Positions 48,541 through 61,800 of a stretch of DNA of 64,000 nucleotides are shown here, one piece after another. A program made the position numbers and the translations under genes. This DNA is from Pleurodeles waltl (taxonomy: Eukaryota; Chordata; Amphibia; Caudata; Salamandridae): positions 61,003,533 to 61,067,532 of the forward strand of contig NC_090444.1 in NCBI RefSeq assembly GCF_031143425.1. The letters are read 5' to 3'. The notes below the pieces were generated by a model. It ran no database searches, was not told where the DNA came from, and saw only the letters and a list, made by a program, of their open reading frames with translations. The stretch's first letter is position 1. Each line of letters starts with the position of its first letter.

Positions 48541-51460
48541 TTGGTAGTGTATGAAGAAGCAGACAGGCGTAAGGGAGCCAAGCGCTCACAGACTCTGTTG
48601 TATGAAGAAGCAGACAGGCATAAGGCAGCCAAGCGCTCACAGACTCTGTTGTATGAAGAAGCAGACAGGTGTAAGTCAGTCGTAAGTCAGCAAAGTGCTC
48701 ACAGAATCTGTTGTATGAAAAGGCAGACAGGCGTAAGGCAGCCAAGCGCTCCCAGACTGTGGTGGTTGGTAGTGTATGAAGAAGCAGACAGGCGTAAGGC
48801 AGCCAAGCGCTCTCAGACTGTGTTGTATCAAGAAGCAGACAGGCTTAAGTCAGCCAAGGACTCACAGACTCTGTTGTATGAAGAAGCAGACGGGGTAAGG
48901 CAGCCAAGCGCTCACAGACTCTGTTGTATGAGGAAGCAGACGGGGGTAAGGCAGCCAAGCGCTCACAGACTCTGTTGTATGAAGAAGCAGACAGGCATAA
49001 GGCAGCCAAGCGCTCACAGACTCTGTTGTATGAAGAAGCAGATGGGCGTAAGGCAGCCAAGCGCTCAAGGACTCTGTTGTTTGAAGAAGCAGACAGGCGT
49101 AAGGCAGCCAAGCACTCTCAGACTGTGGTGGTTGGTAGTGTATGAAGAAGCAGACAGGTGTAAGGGAGCCAAGCGCTCACAGACTCTGTTGTATGAAGAA
49201 GCAGACAGGCATAAGGCAGCCAAGCGCTCAGAGACTCTGTTGTATGAAGAAGCAGACAGGCGTAAGGCAGCCAAGCGCTCACAGACTCTGTTGTATGAAG
49301 AAGCAGACGGGCGTAAGGCAGCCAAGCGCTCACAGACTCTGTTGTCTGAAGAAGCAGACGAGCGTAAGGCAGCCAAGCGCTCACAGACTCTGTTGTATGA
49401 AGAAGCAGACAGGCATAAGGCAGCCAAGCGCTCACAGACTCTGTTGTATGAAGAAGCAGAGAGGCGTGAGGGAGCCAAGCACTCTCAGACTGTGGTGGTT
49501 GGTAGTGTATGAAGAAGCAGACAGGCGTGAGGGAGCCAAGCGCTCACAGACTCTGTTGTATGAAGAAGCAGACAGGCATAAGGCAGCCAAGCGCTCACAG
49601 ACTCTGTTGTATGAAGAAGCAGAGAGGCGTGAGGGAGCCAAGCACTCTCAGACTGTGGTGGTTGGTAGTGTATGAAGAAGCAGACAGGCGTGAGGGAGCC
49701 AAGCGCTCACAGACTCTGTTGTATGAAGAAGCAGACAGGCGCAAGGCAAACAAGCGCTCACAGACTCTGTTGTATGAAGAAGCAGACAGGCGTAAGGCAG
49801 CTAAGCACTCACAGACTGTGTTGTATGAAGAAGCAGACAGGTGTAAGGCAGCCAAGCGCTCACACACGCTGTTGTATGAAGAAGCAGACAGGTGTAAGTC
49901 AGCCAAGGACTCACAGACTCTGTTGAATGAAGAAGCAGACAGGCGTAAGTCAGCCAAGTGCTCACAGACTCTGTTGTATGAAGAAGCAGACAAGTGTAGG
50001 TCAGCCAAGTGCTCAGCAACTCTGTTGCATGAAGAAACAGACAAGTGTAAGTCAGCCAAGCGCTCACAGACTCTGTTGTATGAAGAAGCAGATGGGCATA
50101 AGGCAGCCAAGCGCTCACAGACTCTGTTGTATGAAGAAGCAGACGGGCTTAAGGCAGCCAAGCGCTCACAGACACTGTTGTATGAAGAAGCATACAGGCA
50201 TAAGGCAGCCAAGGGCTCACAGACTCTGTTGTATGAAGAAGCAAAGAGGCGTAAGGCAGCTAAGCACTCACAGACTCTATTGTATGAAGAAGCAGACAGA
50301 TGTAAGGCAGCCAAGCGCTCACAGACTCTGTTGTATGAAGAAGCAGACAGGTGTAAGTCAGTCGTAAGTCAGCCAAGTGCTCACAGAATCTGTTGTATGA
50401 AAAGGCAGACAGGCGTAAGGCAGCCAAGCGCTCTCAGACTCTGGTAGTTGGTAGTATATGAAGAAGCAGACAGGCGTAAGGGAGCCAAGCGCTCACAGAC
50501 TCTGTTGTATGAAGAAGCAGACAGGCATAAGGCAGCCAAGCGCTCACAGACTCTGTTGTATGAAGAAGCAGACAGGTGTAAGTCAGTCGTAAGTCAGCAA
50601 AGTGCTCACAGAATCTGTTGTATGAAAAGGCAGACAGGCGTAAGGCAGCCAAGTGCTCCCAGACTGTGGTGGTTGGTAGTGTATGAAGAAGCAGACAGGC
50701 GTAAGGCAGCCAAGCGCTCTCAGACTGTGTTGTATCAAGAAGCAGACAGGCTTAAGTCAGCCAAGGACTCACAGACTCTGTTGTATGAAGAAGCAGACGG
50801 GGTAAGGCAGCCAAGCGCTCACAGACTCTGTTGTATGAGGAAGCAGACGGGGGTAAGGCAGCCAAGCGCTCACAGACTCTGTTGTATGAAGAAGCAGACA
50901 GGCATAAGGCAACAAAGCGCTCACAGACTCTGTTGTATGAAGAAGCAGATGGGCGTAAGGCAGCCAAGCGCTCAAGGACTCTGTTGTATGAAGAAGCAGA
51001 CAGGCGTAAGGCAGCCAAGCACTCTCAGACTGTGGTGGTTGGTAGTGTATGAAGAAGCAGACAGGTGTAAGGGAGCCAAGCGCTCACAGACTCTGTTGTA
51101 TGAAGAAGCAGACAGGCATAAGGCAGCCAAGCGCTCACAGACTCTGTTGTATGAAGAAGCAGACAGGCGTAAGGCAGCCAAGCGCTCACAGACTCTATTG
51201 TATGAAGAAGCAGACGGGCGTAAGGCAGCCAAGCGCTCACAGACTCTGTTGTCTGAAGAAGCAGACGAGCGTAAGGCAGCCAAGCGCTCACAGACTCTGT
51301 TGTATGAAGAAGCAGACAGGCATAAGGCAGCCAAGCGCTCACAGACTCTGTTGTATGAAGAAGCAGAGAGGCGTGAGGGAGCCAAGCACTCTCAGACTGT
51401 GGTGGTTGGTAGTGTATGAAGAAGCAGACAGGCGTGAGGGAGCCAAGCGCTCACAGACTC
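48541..51460. repeat. 1,907-bp higher-order repeat (family B plus 163 bp)
   Basis: 48541, 48924, 49142 recur at 50448, 50831, 51049 (offset 1,907), and similarity breaks near 51470. The length is the 1,744-bp repeat of 29-32 kb plus 163 bp (three units plus one 10-base insertion). That extra 163-bp block is visible as a local duplicate at 47602/47765 and 49509/49672. Confidence 0.88.
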
Positions 51461-52838
51461 TGTTGTATGAAGAAGCAGACAAGTGTAGCTCAGCCAAGTG
51501 CTCAACGATTCTATTGGATGAAATAACAGACAAGTGTAAGTCAGCCAAGCGCTCACAGACTCTGTTGTATGAAGAAGCAGACGGGCATAAGGCAGCCAAT
51601 CGCTCACAGACTCTGTTGTATGAAGAAGCAGACAGGCGTAAGGCAGCTAAGCACTCACAGACTCTGTTGTATGAAGAAGCAGACAGGTGTAAGGCAGCCA
51701 AGCGCTCACAGACTCTGTTGTATGAAGAAGCAGACAGGTGTAAGTCAGTCGTAAGTCAGCCAAGTGCTCACAGAATCTTGTATGAAAAGGCAGACAGGCG
51801 TAAGGCAGCCAAGCGCTCTCAGCCTGTGGTGGTTGGTAGTGTATGAAGACGAAGACAGGCGAAAGTCAGCCAAGCTCTCACAGTATCTGTTGTATGAAGA
51901 AGCAGACAGGCGAAAGTCAGCGAAGCGCTCACAGACTCTGTTGTATGAAGAAGCAGACAGGCGTAAGGCAGCCAAGCGCTCTCAGACTGTGTTGTATCAA
52001 GAAGCAGACAGGCTTAAGTCAGCCAAGCGATCACACACTCTGTTGTATGAGGAAGCAGACAGGCGTAAGGCAGCCAAGCGCTCACAGACTCTGTTGTATG
52101 AAGAAGCAGACAGGCGTAAGTCATCCAACCGCTCACAGACTCTGTTGTATGAAGAAGCAGACAGGCGTAAGTCAGCCAAGTGCTCACAGACTCTGTTGTA
52201 TGAAGAAGCAGACAAGTGTAGGTCAGCCAAGTGCTCAGCGACTCTGTTGCATGAAGAAACAGACAAGTGTAAGTCAGCCAAGCGCTCACAGACTCTGTTG
52301 TATGAAGAAGCAGACAGGTGTAAGGCAGCCAAGAGCTCTCAGACTGTGGTGGTTGGTAGTGTATGACGAATCAGACAGGCGTAAGGTACCCAAGGGCTCA
52401 CAGACTCTGTTGTATGAAGAAGCAGACGGGCGTAAGTCAGCCAAGCGCTCACAGACTCTGTTGTATGAAGAAGCAGACAGGCGTAAGGCAGCCAAGCAGC
52501 GCTCACAGACTCTGTTGTATGAAGAAGCAGACAGGCGTAAGGCAGCCAAGCGCTCACAGACTCTGTTGTATGAAGAAGCAGACAGGCATAAGGCAGCCAA
52601 GCGCTCACAGACTCTGTTGTATGAAGAAGCAGACAGGCGTAAGGCAGCCAAGCGCTCACAGACTCTGTTGTATGAAGAACCAGACAGGCATCAGGCAGCC
52701 AAGCGCTCACAGACTCTGTTGTATGAAGAAGCAGACAGGCATAAGGCAGCTAAGCACTCAAGGACTCTGTTGTATGAAGAAGCAGAGAGGCGTAAGGCAG
52801 CCAAGCACTCTCAGACTGTGGTGGTTGGTAGTGTATGA

Positions 52839-55800
52839 AGAAGCAGACAGGCGTAAGGTAGCCACGCTCTCACAGACTCTGTTGTATGAAGAAGCAGACA
52901 GGCATAAGGTAGCCAAGCGCTCACAGACTCTGTTGTATGAAAAAGCACACAGGCATAAGGCAGCCAAGCGCTCACAGACTCTGTTGTATGAAGAAGCAGA
53001 GAGGCGTAAGGCAGCCAAGCACTCTCAGACTGTGGTGGTTGGTAGTGTATGAAGAAGCAGACAGGCGTAAGTCAGCCAAGCGCTCACAGACTCTGTTGTA
53101 TGAAGAAGCAGACGGGTGTAAGGCAGCCAAGCGCTCTCAGACTCTGTTGTATGAAGAAGCAGAGAGGCGTAAGGCAGCCAAGCACTCTCAGACTGTGGTG
53201 GTTGGTAGTGTATGAAGAAGCAGACAGGCGTAAGTCACCCAAGCGCTCACAGACTCTGTTGTATGAAGAAGCAGACAGGCATAAGGCAGCCAAGCCCTCA
53301 CAGACTCTGTTGTATGAAGAAGCAGATAGGCATAAGGCAGCCAAGCGCTCACAGACTCTGTTGTATGAAGAAGCAGACAGGCGTAAGGCAGCCAAGCAGC
53401 GCTCACAGAATCTGTTGTATGAAGAAGCAAACGGGCGTAAGGCAGCCAAGCGATCACAGACTCTGTTGTATGAAGAAGCAGATAGGCATAAGGCAGCCAA
53501 GCGCTCACAGACTCTGTTGTATGAAGAAGAAGACAGGCGTAAGGCAGCCAAGCGCTCACAGACTCTGTTGTATGAAGAAGCAGACAGGCATAAGGCAGCC
53601 AAGCGCTCACAGACTCTGTTGTATGAAGAAGCAGACAGGCATAAGGCAGCTAAGCACTCAAGGACTCTGTTGTATGAAGAAGCAGAGAGGCGTAAGGCAG
53701 CCAAGCACTCTCAAACTGTGGTGGTTGGTAGTGTATGAAGAAGCAGACAGGCAAAAGGGAGCCAAGCGCTCACAGACTCTGTTGTATGAAGAAGCAGACA
53801 GGCATAAGGCAGCCAAGCGCTCACAGACTCTCTTGTATGAAGAAGCAGACGGGCGTAAGGCAGCCAAGCGCTCACAGACTCTGTTGTATGAAGAAGCAGA
53901 CGGGCGTAAGGCAGTCAAGCGCTCACAGACTCTGTTGTATGATGAAGCAGACGGGCGTAAGGAAGCCAAGCGCTCACAGACTCTGTTGTAAGAAGAAGCA
54001 GACAGGCGTAAGGCAGCCAAGCCCTCACAGACTCTGTTGTATGAAGAAGCAGATAGGCGTAAGGCAGCCAAGCGCTCACAGACTCTGTTGTATGAAGAAG
54101 CAGACGGGCGTAAGGTAGCCAAGCCCTCACAGACTCTGTTGTATGAAGAAGCAGAAGGGCGTAAGACAGCCAAGCACTCACAGACTCTGTTGTATGAAGA
54201 AGCAGACAGGCGTAAGGCAGCCAAGCACTCACAGACTCTGTTGTATGAAGAAGCAGACAGGCATAAGGCAGCCAAGCGCTCACAGACTCTGTTGTATGAA
54301 GAAGCAGACGGGCGTAAGGCAGCCAAGCGCTCACAGACTCTGTTGTATGAAGAAGCAGGCAGGCATAAGGCAGCCAAGCACTCAAGGACTCTGTTGTATG
54401 AAGAAGCAGTGAGGCGTAAGGCAGCCAAGCACTCTCAGACTGTGGTGGTTGGTAGTGTATGAAGAAGCAGACAGGCGTAAGGTAGCCACGCTCTCACAGA
54501 CTCTGTTGTATGAAGAAGCAGACAGGCATAAGGTAGCCAAGCGCTCACAGACTCTGTTGTATGAAAAAGCACACAGGCATAAGGCAGCCAAGCGCTCACA
54601 GACTCTGTTGTATGAAGAAGCAGAGAGGCGTAAGGCAGCCAAGCATTCTCAGACTGTGGTGGTTGGTAGTGTATGAAGAAACAGACAGGCGTAAGTCAGC
54701 CAAGCGCTCACAGACTGTGTTGTATGAAGAAGCAGACGGGTGTAAGGCAGCCAAGCGCTGTCAGACTCTGTTGTATGAAGAAGCAGAGAGGCGTAAGGCA
54801 GCCAAGCACTCTCAGACTGTGGTGGTTGGTAGTGTATGAAGAAGCAGACAGGCGTAAGTCAGCCAAGCGCTCTCAGACTCTGTTGTATGAAGAAGCAGAC
54901 AGGCATAAGGCAGCCAAGCCCTCACAGACTCTGTTGCATGAAGAAGCAGATAGGCATAAGGCAGCCAAGCGCTCACAGACTCTGTTGTATGAAGAAGCAG
55001 ACAGGCGTAAGGCAGCCAAGCAGCGCTCACAGACTCTGTTGTATGAAGAAGCAAACGGGCGTAAGGCAGCCAAGCGCTCACAGACTCTGTTGTATGAAGA
55101 AGCAGACAGGCATAAGGCAGCCAAGCGCTCACAGACTCTGTTGTATGAAGAAGAAGACAGGCGTAAGGCAGGCAAGCGCTCACAGACTCTGTTGTATGAA
55201 GAAGCAGACAGGCATAAGGCAGCCAAGCGCTCACAGACTCTGTTGTATGAAGAAGCATACAGGCATAAGGCAGCTAAGCACTCAAGGACTCTGTTGTATG
55301 AAGAAGCAGAGAGGCGTAAGGCAGCCAAGCACTCTCAGACTGTGGTGGTTGGTAGTGTATGAAGAAGTAGACAGGCATAAGGCAGCCAAGCGCTCACAGA
55401 CTCTGTTGTATGAAGAAGCAGACGGGCGTAAGGCAGCCAAGCGCTCACAGACTCTGTTGTATGAAGAAGCAGACGGGCATAAGGCAGTCAAGCGCTCACA
55501 GACTCTGTTGTATGAAGAAGCAGACGGGCGTAAGGAAGCCAAGCGCTCACAGATTCTGTTGTAAGAAGAAGCAGACAGGCATAAGGCAGCCAAGCCCTCA
55601 CAGACTCTGTTGTATGAAGAAGCAGATAGGCGTAAGGCAGCCAAGCGCTCACAGACTCTGTTGTATGAAGAAGTAGACGGGCGTAAGGCGCCAAGCCCTC
55701 ACAGACTCTGTTGTATGAAGAAGCAGAAGGGCGTAAGACAGCCAAGCACTCACAGACTCTGTTGTATGAAGAAGCAGACGGGCGTAAGGCAGCCAAGCAG

Positions 55801-58800
55801 CGCTCACAGACTCTGTTGTATGAAGAAGCAAACGGGCGTAAGGCAGCCAAGCGCTCACAGACTCTGTTGTATGAAGAAGCAGACAGGCGTAAGGCAGCCA
55901 AGCGCTCACAGACTCTGTTGTATGAAGAAGAAGACAGGCGTAAGGCAGCCAAGCGCTCACAGACTCTGTTGTATGAAGAAGCAGACAGGCATAAGTCAGC
56001 CAAGCGCTCACAGACTCTGTTGTATGAAGAAGCAGACAGGCATAAGGCAGCCAAGCCCTCACAGACTCTGTTGTATGAAGAAGCAGATAGGCATAAGGCA
56101 GCCAAGCGCTCACAGACTCTGTTGTATGAAGAAGCAGACAGGCGTAAGGCAGCCAAGCAGCGCTCACAGACTCTGTTGTATGAAGAAGCAAACGGGCGTA
56201 AGGCAGCCAAGCGCTCACAGACTCTGTTGTATGAAGAAGCAGACAGGCATAAGGCAGCCAAGCGCTCACAGACTCTGTTGTATGAAGAAGAAGACAGGCG
56301 TAAGGCAGCCAAGCGCTCACAGACTCTGTTGTATGAAGAAGCAGACAGGCATAAGGCAGCCAAGCGCTCACAGACTCTGTTGTATGAAGAAGCAGACAGG
56401 CATAAGGCAGCTAAGCACTCAAGGACTCTGTTGTATGAAGAAGCAGAGAGGCGTAAGGCAGCCAAGCACTCTCAAACTGTGGTGGTTGGTAGTGTATGAA
56501 GAAGCAGACAGGCAAAAGGGAGCCAAGCGCTCACAGACTCTGTTGTATGAAGAAGCAGACAGGCATAAGGCAGCCAAGCGCTCACAGACTCTGTTGTATG
56601 AAGAAGCAGACGGGCGTAAGGCAGCCAAGCGCTCACAGACTCTGTTGTATGAAGAAGCAGACGGGCGTAAGGCAGTCAAGCGCTCACAGACTCTGTTGTA
56701 TGAAGAAGCAGACGGGCGTAAGGAAGCCAAGCGCTCACAGACTCTGTTGTAAGAAGAAGCAGACAGGCATAAGGCAGCCAAGCCCTCACAGACTCTGTTG
56801 TATGAAGAAGCAGATAGGCGTAAGGCAGCCAAGCGCTCACAGACTCTGTTGTATGAAGAAGCAGACGGGCGTAAGGCAGCCAAGCCCTCACAGACTCTGT
56901 TGTATGAAGAAGCAGAAGGGCGTAAGACAGCCAAGCACTCACAGACTCTGTTGTATGAAGAAGCAGACGGGCGTAAGGCAGCCAAGCACTCACAGACTCT
57001 GTTGTATGAAGAAGCAGACAGGCATAAGGCAGCCAAGCGCTCACAGACTCTGTTGTATGAAGAAGCAGACGGGCGTAAGGCAGCCAAGCGCTCACAGACT
57101 CTGTTGTATGAAGAAGCAGACAGGCATAAGGCAGCCAAGCACTCAAGGACTCTGTTGTATGAAGAAGCAGAGAGGCGTAAGGCAGCCAAGCACTCTCAGA
57201 CTGTGGTGGTTGGTAGTGTATGAAGAAGCAGACAGGCGTAAGGTAGCCACGCTCTCACAGACTCTGTTGTATGAAGAAGCAGACAGGCATAAGGTAGCCA
57301 AGCGCTCACAGACTCTGTTGTATGAAAAAGCACACAGGCATAAGGCAGCCAAGCGCTCACAGACTCTGTTGTATGAAGAAGCAGAGAGGCGTAAGGCAGC
57401 CAAGCATTCTCAGACTGTGGTGGTTGGTAGTGTATGAAGAAGCAGACAGGCGTAAGTCAGCCAAGCGCTCACAGACTGTGTTGTATGAAGAAGCAGACGG
57501 GTGTAAGGCAGCCAAGCGCTCTCAGACTCTGTTGTATGAAGAAGCAGAGAGGCGTAAGGCAGCCAAGCACTGTCAGACTGTGGAGGTTGGTGGTGTATGA
57601 AGAAGCAGACAGGCGTAAGTCAGCCAAGCGCTCACAGACTCTGTTGTATGAAGAAGCAGACGGGCATAAGGCAGTCAAGCGCTCACAGACTCTGTTGTAT
57701 GAAGAAGCAGACGGGCGTAAGGAAGCCAAGCGCTCACAGATTCTGTTGTAAGAAGAAGCAGACAGGCATAAGGCAGCCAAGCCCTCACAGACTCTGTTGT
57801 ATGAAGAAGCAGATAGGCGTAAGGCAGCCAAGCGCTCACAGACTCTGTTGTATGAAGAAGTAGACGGGCGTAAGGCAGCCAAGCCCTCACAGACTCTGTT
57901 GTATGAAGAAGCAGAAGGGCGTAAGACAGCCAAGCACTCACAGACTCTGTTGTATGAAGAAGCAGACGGGCGTAAGGCAGCCAAGCAGCGCTCACAGACT
58001 CTGTTGTATGAAGAAGCAAACGGGCGTAAGGCAGCCAAGCGCTCACAGACTCTGTTGTATGAAGAAGCAGACAGGCGTAAGGCAGCCAAGCGCTCACAGA
58101 CTCTGTTGTATGAAGAAGAAGACAGGCGTAAGGCAGCCAAGCGCTCACAGACTCTGTTGTATGAAGAAGCAGACAGGCGTAAGTCAGCCAAGCGCTCACA
58201 GACTCTGTTGTATGAAGAAGCAGACAGGCATAAGGCAGCCAAGCCCTCACAGACTCTGTTGTATGAAGAAGCAGACAGGCATAAGGCAGCCAAGCGCTCA
58301 CAGACTCTGTTGTATGAAGAAGCAGAGAGGCGTGAGGGAGCCAAGCACTCTCAGACTGTGGTGGTTGGTAGTGTATGAAGAAGCAGACAGGCGTGAGGGA
58401 GCCAAGCGCTCACAGACTCTGTTGTATGAAGAAGCAGACAGGCGCAAGGCAAACAAGCGCTCACAGACTCTGTTGTATGAAGAAGCAGACAGGCGTAAGG
58501 CAGCTAAGCACTCACAGACTGTGTTGTATGAAGAAGCAGACAGGTGTAAGGCAGCCAAGCGCTCACACACGCTGTTGTATGAAGAAGCAGACAGGTGTAA
58601 GTCAGCCAAGGACTCACAGACTCTGTTGAATGAAGAAGCAGACAGGCGTAAGTCAGCCAAGTGCTCACAGACTCTGTTGTATGAAGAAGCAGACAAGTGT
58701 AGGTCAGCCAAGTGCTCAGCAACTCTGTTGCATGAAGAAGCAGACAAGTGTAAGTCAGCCAAGCGCTCACAGACTCTGTTGTATGAAGAAGCAGATGGGC

Positions 58801-61800
58801 ATAAGGCAGCCAAGCGCTCACAGACTCTGTTGTATGAAGAAGCAGACGGGCTTAAGGCAGCCAAGCGCTCACAGACTCTGTTGTATGAAGAAGCATACAG
58901 GCATAAGGCAGCCAAGGGCTCACAGACTCTGTTGTATGAAGAAGCAAAGAGGCGTAAGGCAGCTAAGCACTCACAGACTCTATTGTATGAAGAAGGAGAC
59001 AGGTGTAAGGCAGCCAAGCGCTCACAGACTCTGTTGTATGAAGAAGCAGACAGGTGTAAGTCAGTCTTAAGTCAGCCAAGTGCTCACAGAATCTGTTGTA
59101 TGAAAAGGCAGACAGGCGTAAGGCAGCCAAGCGCTCTCAGACTCTGGTAGTTGGTAGTGTATGAAGAAGCAGACAGGCGTAAGGGAGCCAAGCGCTCACA
59201 GACTCTGTTGTATGAAGAAGCAGACAGGCATAAGGCAGCCAAGCGCTCACAGACTCTGTTGTATGAAGAAGCAGACAGGTGTAAGTCAGTCGTAAGTCAG
59301 CAAAGTGCTCACAGAATCTGTTGTATGAAAAGGCAGACAGGCGTAAGGCAGCCAAGCGCTCCCAGACTGTGGTGGTTGGTAGTGTATGAAGAAGCAGACA
59401 GGCGTAAGGCAGCCAAGCGCTCTCAGACTGTGTTGTATCAAGAAGCAGACAGGCTTAAGTCAGCCAAGGACTCACAGACTCTGTTGTATGAAGAAGCAGA
59501 CGGGGTAAGGCAGCCAAGCGCTCACAGACTCTGTTGTATGAGGAAGCAGACGGGGGTAAGGCAGCCAAGCGCTCACAGACTCTGTTGTATGAAGAAGCAG
59601 ACAGGCATAAGGCAGCCAAGCGCTCACAGACTCTGTTGTATGAAGAAGCAGATGGGCGTAAGGCAGCCAAGCGCTCAAGGACTCTGTTGTTTGAAGAAGC
59701 AGACAGGCGTAAGGCAGCCAAGCACTCTCAGACTGTGGTGGTTGGTAGTGTATGAAGAAGCAGACAGGTGTAAGGGAGCCAAGCGCTCACAGACTCTGTT
59801 GTATGAAGAAGCAGACAGGCATAAGGCAGCCAAGCGCTCAGAGACTCTGTTGTATGAAGAAGCAGACAGGCGTAAGGCAGCCAAGCGCTCACAGACTCTG
59901 TTGTATGAAGAAGCAGACGGGCGTAAGGCAGCCAAGCGCTCACAGACTCTGTTGTCTGAAGAAGCAGACGAGCGTAAGGCAGCCAAGCGCTCACAGACTC
60001 TGTTGTATGAAGAAGCAGACAGGCATAAGGCAGCCAAGCGCTCACAGACTCTGTTGTATGAAGAAGCAGAGAGGCGTGAGGGAGCCAAGCACTCTCAGAC
60101 TGTGGTGGTTGGTAGTGTATGAAGAAGCAGACAGGCGTGAGGGAGCCAAGCGCTCACAGACTCTGTTGTATGAAGAAGCAGACAGGCATAAGGCAGCCAA
60201 GCGCTCACAGACTCTGTTGTATGAAGAAGCAGAGAGGCGTGAGGGAGCCAAGCACTCTCAGACTGTGGTGGTTGGTAGTGTATGAAGAAGCAGACAGGCG
60301 TGAGGGAGCCAAGCGCTCACAGACTCTGTTGTATGAAGAAGCAGACAGGCGCAAGGCAAACAAGCGCTCACAGACTCTGTTGTATGAAGAAGCAGACAGG
60401 CGTAAGGCAGCTAAGCACTCACAGACTGTGTTGTATGAAGAAGCAGACAGGTGTAAGGCAGCCAAGCGCTCACACACGCTGTTGTATGAAGAAGCAGACA
60501 GGTGTAAGTCAGCCAAGGACTCACAGACTCTGTTGAATGAAGAAGCAGACAGGCGTAAGTCAGCCAAGTGCTCACAGACTCTGTTGTATGAAGAAGCAGA
60601 CAAGTGTAGGTCAGCCAAGTGCTCAGCAACTCTGTTGCATGAAGAAACAGACAAGTGTAAGTCAGCCAAGCGCTCACAGACTCTGTTGTATGAAGAAGCA
60701 GATGGGCATAAGGCAGCCAAGCGCTCACAGACTCTGTTGTATGAAGAAGCAGACGGGCTTAAGGCAGCCAAGCGCTCACAGACACTGTTGTATGAAGAAG
60801 CATACAGGCATAAGGCAGCCAAGGGCTCACAGACTCTGTTGTATGAAGAAGCAAAGAGGCGTAAGGCAGCTAAGCACTCACAGACTCTATTGTATGAAGA
60901 AGCAGACAGATGTAAGGCAGCCAAGCGCTCACAGACTCTGTTGTATGAAGAAGCAGACAGGTGTAAGTCAGTCGTAAGTCAGCCAAGTGCTCACAGAATC
61001 TGTTGTATGAAAAGGCAGACAGGCGTAAGGCAGCCAAGCGCTCTCAGACTCTGGTAGTTGGTAGTATATGAAGAAGCAGACAGGCGTAAGGGAGCCAAGC
61101 GCTCACAGACTCTGTTGTATGAAGAAGCAGACAGGCATAAGGCAGCCAAGCGCTCACAGACTCTGTTGTATGAAGAAGCAGACAGGTGTAAGTCAGTCGT
61201 AAGTCAGCAAAGTGCTCACAGAATCTGTTGTATGAAAAGGCAGACAGGCGTAAGGCAGCCAAGTGCTCCCAGACTGTGGTGGTTGGTAGTGTATGAAGAA
61301 GCAGACAGGCGTAAGGCAGCCAAGCGCTCTCAGACTGTGTTGTATCAAGAAGCAGACAGGCATAAGGCAGCCAAGCGCTCACAGACTCTGTTGTATGAAG
61401 AAGCAGACAGGCATAAGGCAGCTAAGCACTCAAGGACTCTGTTGTATGAAGAAGCAGAGAGGCGTAAGGCAGCCAAGCACTCTCAAACTGTGGTGGTTGG
61501 TAGTGTATGAAGAAGCAGACAGGCAAAAGGGAGCCAAGCGCTCACAGACTCTGTTGTATGAAGAAGCAGACAGGCATAAGGCAGCCAAGCGCTCACAGAC
61601 TCTCTTGTATGAAGAAGCAGACGGGCGTAAGGCAGCCAAGCGCTCACAGACTCTGTTGTATGAAGAAGCAGACGGGCGTAAGGCAGTCAAGCGCTCACAG
61701 ACTCTGTTGTATGATGAAGCAGACGGGCGTAAGGAAGCCAAGCGCTCACAGACTCTGTTGTAAGAAGAAGCAGACAGGCATAAGGCAGCCAAGCCCTCAC

